Of a stretch of 64,000 nt of DNA, positions 43,210 to 51,417 are shown in pieces. The stretch spans positions 20,720 through 84,719 of the forward strand of contig JAWKPW010000010.1 in NCBI GenBank assembly GCA_041390465.1. Reading direction: 5' to 3'. The notes beneath the pieces were generated by a model, which was given only the letters and a program-made list of their open reading frames with translations, made no database searches and was not told the origin of the DNA. Positions within the stretch are counted from its first letter, which is position 1. Each line of letters opens with the position of its first letter. The translations under genes were made by a program, and so were the position numbers. This DNA comes from JAABRU01 sp041390465 (GTDB lineage Bacteria > Desulfobacterota > Desulfobacteria > Desulfobacterales > Desulfococcaceae).

Positions 43210-44980
43210 AGCATTTCCTCCTCCAGGGACATGGCATTGCGGGGGCATTCTGTCACACAGATGCCGCAGCCTTTGCAGTAGTCATAATTGATGCACCGGT
43301 TTCCGTCTATGAAAATTGCGAGTTCCGGGCAGAACACACGGCAGTTGTCGCAGTCGTTGCTGATGCCGCAGTTGAAGCATCGCCCGGCTTCGCTCAGAAC
43401 CGCCTCCCGTTCAAAGGTTTTTTCCACCTCTGAAAAATTCCGGATACGTTCCTCCGGGACGAGAATTCGGGGTTCCCCCCGATCCGCATTCGGAAAATAA
43501 TCCGTGTTGATTTCCCCAAAACTGACCGTATGGGGGCGGCGTTTTTTCCGATCACCGGAAAGATAGATTTCCATGGAAAGCGCATTGCCTGTCCCAACCC
43601 TGCACGAGTTCAGGGTTTCGGCAATGGCATCATATCCTTTTTGGAAAAAGGTATCCAGCGCGATGGCCGCAGCTTTCCCGGATGCAATGGCATCCGTCAC
43701 GCTTTTGACCGGATTGGTCAAATCTCCCCCATACACGATGGGCCGTTCCCGGTTCCAGAAGGTGCAGAAGGGCATTTCCAGCACATCACTGCTTTTTCGG
43801 GGCGGAAGATACCAGTCCTCATCCGGTTCCGCGCCAATGGCTGTGAACACATGATCCACCCGCATGGTTTCAGAAAATCCCTCATCCGGGATCACACTGA
43901 CACGGCCTGCCACTTTGTCGGATATTTTCATTTTCTGAAGACGCAGAAGCAGTCCTTTTTCATCCTTTTCCATGCGGACAGGGGAGAGCAGTTCCCTGAT
44001 TTGAATCCCTTCCGCAACTGCCATATCCACTTCATGGCCGAACGCGGGCATGTCCTGTCTGCGTCTGCGGTAGACCAGCAACGCGTTTGCGCCCATGCGG
44101 GTCAGGGAGCGCACCACATCAATGGCTGTATTGCCGCCGCCGATGACTGCGGCCGTGCCTTTGATTTCCCCGCATATGCCATTGCGCACATCATGGAGAA
44201 ACCGCAGACCGTCCTGAGCATGTTCCTCACCCGGAATATGCAGGGACAGGGATTTTCCATCCGCGAATGCCATGAAAAACCAGCCGCGATGTCTTCGGCC
44301 CTTTCCAAAGTCCGTCGCGACGTGATCCGCAGAAGATTTCCACTCCCAGATCCAGAATGCGGAGATTTCTAACTGAGAATATCCTCCCGGGCAGGACGCC
44401 GTGGACTTCAGCGGAGAACGCGCCCGGTTCGGCCTTCCGCTTCAAAAATGGGTGCACTCGATGCCCCAGCCGGGTGAGAAACCACGGCGTAGAGGTGACC
44501 GCCGCCCGAACTCCGCAATGGCAATGCGTCTGCCCCGTGCAGCACGTTTTTCTGATTCTGCCCTCATCTCCGTAAAAGCGATGGGGAAATGGTATGCTGC
44601 AGCTCCCCGATGGATGGGCCATGTCCTCGATAAAGCGTCCCAGACGGTTGACAGAAACCAGGTTGATCCAAATCTTGCGGCGTTGCACATGCCTTTCACA
44701 GGGACGAAAGCAGACCTTACCGCATACAGCCGGAAGCGGGATTTTCCCGCAGAATTGTCTCCCACGCGCGATGAACATGCCCTTTACCGCGAGCACTTCA
44801 ATGCGGGGAATGTCTTCCCCAGGACAGATTCAGCTTGCACGTATGGTCTTTTTCACAGTATTCCGGACGCACAAAACGCCAGAATCCGGTCTGTTCACTG
44901 TGTAGGGCAGTTCGGATCGGGATATGTACAGGGAATTTCCCGGAAGTTTCATATCTTTGCAACTGTTTGCACCTCAACAT
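43206..44980 (-). pseudogene. GltD-like FAD/NAD(P) oxidoreductase with C-terminal 2[4Fe-4S] ferredoxin (PorD), frame-broken 5' half
   Basis: A protein of about 590 residues fusing an NADPH-dependent glutamate-synthase-small-chain-like flavoprotein to a PorD-type ferredoxin. The 3' 1,070 bases are open: the NAD(P)-binding GGGNTAIDVVRSLTRMGAN, the FAD-contacting YGGDLTNPVKSVTDAIASGK and the cysteines of CDNCRVFCPEL and CKGCGICVTECPRNA. The 5' 700 bases are broken into pieces: GKFPVHIPIRTALHSEQTGF (20 of the N-terminal residues), VCGKVCFRPCE (cluster-binding), and TRLGHRVHPFLKRKAEPG from the first Rossmann fold, in different frames. The gene is part of the PFOR operon and may pass electrons between ferredoxin and NAD(P)H. 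Confidence 0.8.
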
Positions 44981-45000
44981 AGATTTTCAGGTTTCAGACG

Positions 45001-45545
45001 TTAAAACCGCACACTTTCATAAGCCTGTTCTATGGCCTCAAAATTATCCTCTTGCCGGCCGGTATTCCATGATGGCCTCTTCCAGGCTTCTCCAGATGGG
45101 CGGATTTTCCACATCCGGCAAAGGCTCCAATCATACTTGTGTTGATGATGGTTGTGTCCGGTTCCCAGTTTGCAGGAGGGCAATGCCGGAGGCATCCACT
45201 ACAGGCTAGACGGAAAGCGGAAAATGGGAATCGCTGTGAATCTCTGAAATATCCGGCAGAAACAAGAATCCATCCCGGGGCTTGAGTCCCTTTTGTCACA
45301 TCCACCGTATGCAGAAGTTTGCATCCTGCACCACAACATAGATCCGGATGATACACATTGCTGCGGATCAGAATTTTTTTGTCATCCAGCCGAAGATAGG
45401 CCTCCACAGGCGCGCCCCGGCGTTCCACTCCGAAAACCGGGAAGGTCTGCACATAATAACCGGCCCTGAAAAAGGCTTTTGCCAGTACGACCGAGGCCAC
45501 CACAGTTCCCTGTCCGCCCCGTCCGTGAAAACGGATTTCCTGCAT
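45001..45545 (-). pseudogene. porC: Pyruvate:ferredoxin oxidoreductase, gamma subunit, frame-broken 3' half
   Basis: The gamma subunit of the PFOR cluster. The first 90 residues read MQEIRFHGRGGQGTVVASVV, FPVFGVERRGAPVEAYLRL and IRSNVYHPD. The frame then breaks near 45250. The C-terminal part appears in other frames (INTSMIGAFAG and then KIRPSGEAWKRPSW, NFEAIEQAYESVRF) to the TAA at 45001. The start at 45545 is chosen as typical for PorC; AAAGGTG lies upstream and the gene begins five bases after the kinase-like gene. As the rest of the cluster looks well preserved, sequence error is a serious possibility. Confidence 0.8.
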
Positions 45546-45549
45546 TTTT

Positions 45550-46686
45550 TTAATCACCTTTCATTATTTTTTTCGGTAGGAACCGAATAAGAAACCGGGT
45601 ATGACCGTTGCTCTCAATTCGCAGTCTTCCGCCCAGGCAATTCTCCACCAGGCTTTTGACCAGATCCGGGGCCGCAATGCCTGTATCGCTCAGATTGGTC
45701 TCATCTGTCATCAGCGTACTGAAACTGCTGACAGAGAGCTCAAGTTCATTCTCTTCTGTTTCCGCCAGGCAGATCTGAATATGGGAAAAGGTTTTGTCCT
45801 GTGCTGCCGCGGAAAAGGAACCGGCCAGCAGTTCATTGACAATCAGACCGATGGGAAAAGCCTCTTCGGGATGAAGCAGAATCTCTGCGGCCTCCACATC
45901 CACCAGAATTTCACCGGAACGGATGCGAAAGGTCTGGAAAATGTTTTTCACCACTTTTTTGATATACTCTTCTGCTTCAATGAAAATATCATAAGGGGGC
46001 AGGGAAATGGTTTCATGAACCAAAGCCAGGGTGTTGACCCGGCTCCAACTGCGGCGGAAGATGTTCAGGGTCCGGGTGTCGGAAATATACTCGGCCTGCA
46101 GATTCATCATGTCCGAGACACGCCGCAGATGGTTTCCGAACTGCCGGTGGGTCAGTCGGACAAACTGTTCTCTTTCCCTGAGATCAGAGACGTTCTGCAC
46201 CTGGAATTTTTTCAGTTCCTTATAGAGTTTTTCCAGTTTCCTGTCACGGATGCGGATTCCCTGGGAAAAGGTTTCCGTTCTTCGGCGGATGGTCGCGGAC
46301 AAAGACTGCATGATGGATTTGGAAATGGGATTGGATCGGGTAATCCTGTCAAAATCCTCGCGGGTGATGGAAAGCAGTTCACAGGGCTGCCGTGTGATTA
46401 CTGTGGCACTTCTGGGAGAATCATCAATCAGGGCCAGTTCTCCGAACAACTGCCCGGAACCGTACACGGAAAGCAGTCCCTGCTCCGGTGTGCTGTAATT
46501 CTTCCAAATTTCCACACTGCCTTCATACACAATGAAGAGATGCTCAGCCAAATCACCTTCCCTGAAAATGATTTCCCCGGTTTTGAAAGCAGTTTTCCGG
46601 CATGTGTCACGGATAACTGAAATATCCTCATCTGACAGAGAAGCAAAAAATGGAACACCTCTGAGAAAATGAAACAGATCTGACAT
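45550..46686 (-). CDS. Cyclic-nucleotide-binding domain protein with HisKA_2/HATPase-like kinase region
   Basis: A 378-residue soluble protein. Residues about 10-125 form a cNMP-binding (CAP effector) domain, with FREGDLAEHLFIVYEG and the phosphate-binding cassette LFGELALIDDSPRSATV. A coiled coil (about 140-175) leads to a HisKA_2-like region, RLTHRQFGNHLRRVSDMM, with a possible phospho-His, and an HATPase-like domain. The N box reads LIVNELLAGSFSAAA, lacking the usual second Asn, and the G box SDTGIAAPDLV is degenerate, so kinase activity is uncertain. It lies directly upstream of porC in the same direction. It may respond to cAMP made by the cyclase at 11487-12578. Confidence 0.85.
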   Translation of the reverse strand: MSDLFHFLRGVPFFASLSDEDISVIRDTCRKTAFKTGEIIFREGDLAEHLFIVYEGSVEIWKNYSTPEQGLLSVYGSGQLFGELALIDDSPRSATVITRQPCELLSITREDFDRITRSNPISKSIMQSLSATIRRRTETFSQGIRIRDRKLEKLYKELKKFQVQNVSDLREREQFVRLTHRQFGNHLRRVSDMMNLQAEYISDTRTLNIFRRSWSRVNTLALVHETISLPPYDIFIEAEEYIKKVVKNIFQTFRIRSGEILVDVEAAEILLHPEEAFPIGLIVNELLAGSFSAAAQDKTFSHIQICLAETEENELELSVSSFSTLMTDETNLSDTGIAAPDLVKSLVENCLGGRLRIESNGHTRFLIRFLPKKIMKGD

Positions 46687-47304
46687 GAAAGACCAATTCC
46701 TTTGTCAGGGCCGATGCAGCCCGGAATTTTTTCATCATACTTATTTTATAATAAAATTTTTAAAAATTGGCAGCAGAAACCATAGAACATTCCTCCGCCA
46801 TGGTTTATCTCCGGATAATTCATACTACAGAAAGGAATGTCTTTGCAAGGTTTCATGAAAAGTATCTGTTCTTTTGACCCGGACGCAAACCTGCCGCTTT
46901 TTCCGGAACCGGGATGGAAAACAGATTCAACATCCGAAATCGCAGCTCCGGAGCGTTTCAGCAAACCCATTCCGGACAACAAAACCTGCGGAGTCTGCTT
47001 GTCTTCGGAAAAGCTTTTGATTTCAAATTTGACAGGAGAATGGCACAGGCGGTTTTGCTGCAAACCCCAGGAGCGTGTGTGAAAAGTCCCCCGTCATCAT
47101 TTCCCTGTTTTGCAAAGGGGGATTGAGGGCATTACCATCCGTTTAATATGGCTTTCTCTGGTAAACAAAGCAAGTAAAATATCAATAATCAGCATAGTAA
47201 GCATGACACCGGTATTCTTCCGAAGTTTCCGAAACTCCGGAAGTATGCCTGGAAAAAATTATGGTCAGGTACGTATCCAATGCGTTCAGCAGGGGCGAAT
47301 ATGT

Positions 47305-47472
47305 CAGGTTCTGCTGACATTTCAGATCAGTCTGCGGGTTCCGATCTCAGTTCTGAACCGCAGACAGTGCTGTGACTCATTTCTGACAGTGTCCGTGAAA
47401 GTCCGAATGGTTCGGATCAGAGATGCGGTCCGCAGCAAATTCAGAATTCTGCAGAAATGTCAGCAGAACCTG
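47305..47472. mobile_element. Inverted-repeat element, family C
   Basis: 168 bases with perfect 19-base terminal inverted repeats (CAGGTTCTGCTGACATTTC and its complement). Further complementarity inside (CTGCGG and CCGCAG segments) could extend the stem. No coding sequence; only one copy was seen. Confidence 0.75.
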
Positions 47473-47560
47473 TAAGCTGTCTGAAAATATCGGCGGATTC
47501 AGATTTCGGGATTTTTTCCGATTCAATCCTGCCGGTCCGGAAAAAAGGAGTGCGGAACTT

Positions 47561-47663
47561 ATACTGATTCGCCGCTGATTTTATGCAGTGCTGTCAGTTT
47601 TCTGTGTCCTTTGCGGTTAAAACAAACTTGGCAGAAAGCATGGTTTCAAAGGCGAATCGGCAT
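47561..47663. mobile_element. MITE-like element, family A
   Basis: 103 bases, ends ATACTGATTCGCCGCTGA and TTTCAAAGGCGAATCGGCAT, with CTTTGCGG inside. Confidence 0.75.
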
Positions 47664-47664
47664 G

Positions 47665-47765
47665 ATGCCAAATCACTGCTGAAAACGGTGTTCCGGAAAA
47701 AGCAATAGCCTGCAATCAAAGAGAAAAATTGGAATTATTGTATAAAAGCGATGGAAAATCAGTAT
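47665..47765. mobile_element. MITE-like element, family A, degenerate copy
   Basis: Ends ATGCCAAATCACTGCTGA and GCGATGGAAAATCAGTAT. The right end overlaps the stop codon of the aldehyde dehydrogenase gene. Confidence 0.5.
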
Positions 47766-49225
47766 GATGCCTTCACCCCTGCCATGCAGAGATATTTGAT
47801 TTCCAGATATTCCTCAATTCCGTATTTTGAACCTTCCCGGCCAATCCCGGACTGCTTGATTCCGCCGAAGGGAGCGATTTCCGTGGAGATAATGCCGGTG
47901 TTGACGCCCACCATGCCGTATTCCAGCCCTTCGGACACCCGCCAGATCCGCCCCATATCCCTGGTGTAAACATAGGCCGCAAGACCGTATTCGGTATCAT
48001 TGGCCATGTGCAGGGCTTCTTCCTCTGTTTTGAAGCGAAAAAGCGGAGCCAGAGGGCCGAAGGTTTCTTCACGGGATATGCGCATATCGGGCCGGACATC
48101 CCCCAATATCGTAGGCGTAAAAAATGTGCCCCCCAGGGGATGGCGTGTGCCGCCGGTCAGGATTCTGGCTCCTTTGGACAGGGCATCCCGGATATGCTCT
48201 TCCACCTTTTCCACGGCATTCATATCTATCATGGGTCCCTGCTGTGTGCCCGGTTCCAGTCCGCTGCCCACTTTCAGGGATTCCACCGCTTTCCGGAATT
48301 TTTCTGCAAATATATCATAAATGCCTTCCTGGATCAGCACGCGGTTGGCACATACGCAGGTCTGTCCGGAATTTCGGTATTTGCAGATCATGGCCCCGGC
48401 CACGGCCGCATCCGGATCTGCATCGTCAAATACGATAAAAGGCGCATTGCCGCCGAGTTCCAGGGACAGTTTTTTCACCGTATCCGAACATTGGCGCATG
48501 AGAATTTTCCCCACCTGCGTGGAACCGGTAAAAGAAAGTTTGCGAACCAGAGGATTGGCTGTAAGTTCCGCACCGATTACGGAAGAATCACCGGTGACCA
48601 CATTGAACACACCGGCCGGAATTCCTGCCCGCCGGGACAGTTCTGCCAGAGCCAGGGCGGAAAAAGGCGTCTGCGAAGCCGGTTTGACCACAATGGTGCA
48701 TCCTGCGGCCAGAGCCGGGGCAGCCTTGCGGGTAATCATGGCCGAAGGAAAATTCCAGGGAGTGATGGCAGCACATACGCCGACCGGTTCCCTGAGCACC
48801 AGAATACGGACATCCGGAAGATGGCCGGGAATTGTATCCCCGTAAACCCGTTTTCCCTCTTCGGCAAACCATTCCGCAAAAGAAGCCCCGTAAGCAATCT
48901 CTCCCTTGGATTCCGCAAGGGGTTTGCCCTGTTCGCTCGTCATCAGCACCGCCAGATCTTCCTGGTGTGCCATGATCAGTTCAAACCATTTGCGCAGGAT
49001 TCCGGCTCTTTCTTTGGCAGTTCTGTTTTTCCATGCAGACCGGGCTGCATCTGCTGCTTCTATGGCCCTGCGGACTTCGGCTGTTCCCATATCCGGCACA
49101 GTTCCCAAAGCTTTCCCGTCTGCCGGGTTTGTCACCTTTATCATTTTCCGACTGTCGGCATCGGCCCACTGCCCGTTGATATAACATTGGTGCCGGAACA
49201 GTTCTGCATCCTGCAACTGGATCAT
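47759..49225 (-). CDS. NAD(P)-dependent aldehyde dehydrogenase, succinate-semialdehyde type
   Basis: A 488-residue aldehyde dehydrogenase that most resembles the succinate/glutarate-semialdehyde dehydrogenase (GabD) branch. The cofactor fold has ITPWNFPSAMITRKAAPALA and FTGSTQVGK. The catalytic glutamate is in LELGGNAPF and the nucleophilic cysteine in SGQTCVCANR; the second Cys two residues on is typical of GabD-type enzymes. EETFGPLAPLFRF and GREGSKYGIEEYLEIKY complete the family pattern. AGAGG supports the start at 49225. The substrate is not proven by sequence; no transaminase or GABA gene is adjacent. Confidence 0.9.
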   Translation of the reverse strand: MIQLQDAELFRHQCYINGQWADADSRKMIKVTNPADGKALGTVPDMGTAEVRRAIEAADAARSAWKNRTAKERAGILRKWFELIMAHQEDLAVLMTSEQGKPLAESKGEIAYGASFAEWFAEEGKRVYGDTIPGHLPDVRILVLREPVGVCAAITPWNFPSAMITRKAAPALAAGCTIVVKPASQTPFSALALAELSRRAGIPAGVFNVVTGDSSVIGAELTANPLVRKLSFTGSTQVGKILMRQCSDTVKKLSLELGGNAPFIVFDDADPDAAVAGAMICKYRNSGQTCVCANRVLIQEGIYDIFAEKFRKAVESLKVGSGLEPGTQQGPMIDMNAVEKVEEHIRDALSKGARILTGGTRHPLGGTFFTPTILGDVRPDMRISREETFGPLAPLFRFKTEEEALHMANDTEYGLAAYVYTRDMGRIWRVSEGLEYGMVGVNTGIISTEIAPFGGIKQSGIGREGSKYGIEEYLEIKYLCMAGVKASY

Positions 49226-49481
49226 GGATACCTCTTTTCTTTCGGCTGTCCGGCAGGGAAGCATACCGGGCCGAAAAACAGTTTGTGTTACGAAATGAAT
49301 TTTCAGCAGATCGAGAACTTCCTCCCTGGCGGGAGGAATCAGGGGAGAAGCTCACATCAACGGATTTGAGCCACTGCCGCAGAATGAAACCCAAAATCAG
49401 AGCAGAGTCCCGGAGGAAGGGCGGCACAACTGCCCGGAAATTTATTTCCGGACTGTCTGTCATTTCCGGATGTAAATGCAA

Positions 49482-50133
49482 TTATTCTGAGAGGCTCCGG
49501 ATCATATCCGCCATATCGGCCTCTTCCATGATTTCACTGCTGACAAGCGCAGGTTCCAGATTCTCACTTCTGCCAAATACCGCATAACTGATTCGATCGA
49601 TAAAAGCCATTTCTTTCAGGGCTGCATCCCGTGTCATCTGCGGAGGCCGGATGCCCTGCAGCAGCAGGATTTCCATATTTCCCCTTCCCAACTGCTGTTC
49701 AAAACGGGCATTCTGCTCCAGACAGCGGAAACAGACTTTCTTTCTGTCCGTCAAAGCCCTGTAAATCTGATCGCTTTCCCGGATTTGCTCCAGAAAACGC
49801 AGCACATAATCAAAAAGTTCCGGAGCATCCGGCTGATCCCCCTGGATTCTTTCCAGAAAATGGCAGAGAAATCGGACAGTTTTTTCGTTTTGCACAAAGC
49901 GGGCATTGCGCACACGCACTTTGAAGAGATTCCGGAAATCAGCCGGGACATATTCCTCAATGGTCTCAATAATCTGTCTGTCTGTTTTTTTCTGCAATGC
50001 TGAGTCTCCGCAGAAATCCCTGTGCTGCCCAGCGGGGAACCGGAATGCGGAGCTGCCTCTGATCCGGAAAGATAATGTTTGCCTCCACCGGCTCACGGAC
50101 AGATACCCAAAACTTTCCGGTCATCCTCTTCAT
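49482..50133 (-). pseudogene. Hypothetical protein, one frameshift at a T/A homopolymer
   Basis: A protein of about 216 residues if repaired. The N-terminal frame, MKRMTGKFWVSVREPVEAN with AAGGAATCTT ahead of it, runs to about 49990. There a run of seven T (plus strand 49985-49991) would need to be six to join the downstream frame TDRQIIETIEEYVPADFRNL. The rest is helical and acidic (FLCHFLERIQGDQPD; PQMTRDAALKEMAFIDRISY). I do not recognise the family. The homopolymer makes a sequencing or replication slip the likely cause, and a protein with phase variation at this run is conceivable. Confidence 0.6.
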
Positions 50134-50374
50134 AAGATTCCTTGTCCCAGGCAGATCTTCGAGCCCGCCTGGCAGGTTTTCATCCGGAAAGAAAAGCAGT
50201 TCTGTCAGAGAACTGTTTTCCCGTTATCCTCATCAGTGAGCATTTCCGCAAGTTCTGTCGCGGCCCGGATCGGAAAAAAACAGACTGAATATGCATAACC
50301 TGTGCATTCAGAGCAGACCTTCAGGAATATCTCCGCTGTTCTCTGTGCAAGAAGTGCACACCGTGTTTCACCGC

Positions 50375-50836
50375 TCATTTTGCAGATATGCCTTCCATGG
50401 CCTGGACAATGCTGTGTCTGGGCAGCGCACCGGCCAGGTTGTCTCAAAAACTGTCCCCGTCAATGGCCGAGCAGGGTGGGGATGCCCGCATTCCATACTG
50501 GTGGGAGGTGCCGGGGTTTTCATCCACATTCATTTTGCAAACCCGGATTCTTCCCTTCCATTCAGCAGCCAACTGATCCATGACAGGCCCCATCATCTGG
50601 CAGGGGCCGCACCAGGGCGCCCAGCAGTCCAGCAGCACGGGCAGAGGAGAATGGATTACCTGTGACTGAAAACTGCTGTCTGTCACCACCAGGGGGTGAG
50701 CAATCTGCAGCACCGAGGTGTCAAGGGAATCCCGGCACCTGCCGCAGATGGCGGGCTGCCCGATTTTTTCTGCCGGAATCCGGTTTCGGGTTCCGCAGGA
50801 TGCACAGCGCATGATACAGGAATTTGTCTGATTCAT
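50375..50836 (-). pseudogene. trxC: Thioredoxin-2 (TrxC-like), frame-broken near the 3' end
   Basis: A zinc-ribbon thioredoxin. The N-terminal ribbon has CASCGTRNRIPAEK and CGRCRD, and the redox site is the canonical CWAPWCGPC. Up to NPGTSHQYGMRA the frame is intact. The expected cis-proline segment GIPTLLG then lies in another frame, and the C-terminal GALPRHSIVQAMEG in the first frame again after an in-frame TGA. Two compensating small frame changes within about 60 bases account for this. The TGA that ends the C-terminal piece is at 50375. An intact product would reduce cytoplasmic disulphides. Confidence 0.75.
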
Positions 50837-51417
50837 ATTTTTTTCCTTTTATGCTGTTAAACACAGTTGCATGGTTCACCTCACAGCCCTCAGACAGACT
50901 GTCATTCTCTTAGGTGATTTCCGGAAAAAACATCCCTCAGATTTGACAGCTTTCCAAAAGTTGTCAAATCTTTCAGATGACTGAACAGGGACATTCATTT
51001 TCAGAAACAGCCCTGTACAAAGGAATGCCCAACAAAGAGTTTGGCAAAATCCGCACACATCCAAACATTGCGTTTGGACTCCCGGATGAAAGGATATATT
51101 CTCAGTTTGCTGATTATAGCAGGAACCAGACCATAAAACCACATTTTTTTCATCACAGGATTTTGAATCTCTGCGGAAAGGATTTGTCCTGCCGGGAAGA
51201 TCCGCAGGGCTTGTTCGGGAAAAGCACTGCCGTCAGACACAAAAAGTATATAAAAAATGCGAGGTAAGAGTTAACATCACCAATGCAAAATCAGTTGGCT
51301 GCAAAACAGATTCCGCAGGTTCGCTTTTATAATGTCCTGTTTTTACAGAGTTGAGAATTTTTAACCCTTAATTGGCATAAAAAAAGTATTGGAGAAGAAT
51401 GACATATTCTGATAAGA
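50837..51417. other. Intergenic region with a palindromic repeat; no clear gene
   Basis: About 580 bases. It holds palindrome copy 6. Short open frames on both strands near 51000-51270 lack start signals and known motifs. Confidence 0.5.
50939..50971. repeat. Dispersed palindromic repeat, copy 6
   Basis: Arms AGATTTGACAGCTTT and AAAGTTGTCAAATCT-like. It shares about 75 bases of flank with copy 7 (GATTTCCGGAAAA before, CTTTCAGATGACTGAAC after). Confidence 0.9.

Larger units (their letters stand above)
46687..47758. other. Long intergenic region with inverted-repeat elements, no gene accepted
   Basis: About 1.07 kb. Open frames up to 120 codons occur but none has a start signal or a recognisable domain. 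It contains an inverted-repeat element (47305-47472) and two family-A elements (47561-47765). Confidence 0.55.

Noticed and set aside
46746..47475. Several open frames of 70-120 codons in the 46.7-47.5 kb gap
   Set aside because: They overlap one another on both strands, have no Shine-Dalgarno sequences and partly cover an inverted-repeat element.
50876..51267. Open frames on both strands around the sixth palindrome
   Set aside because: Mutually overlapping, no start signals, partly repeat-derived.
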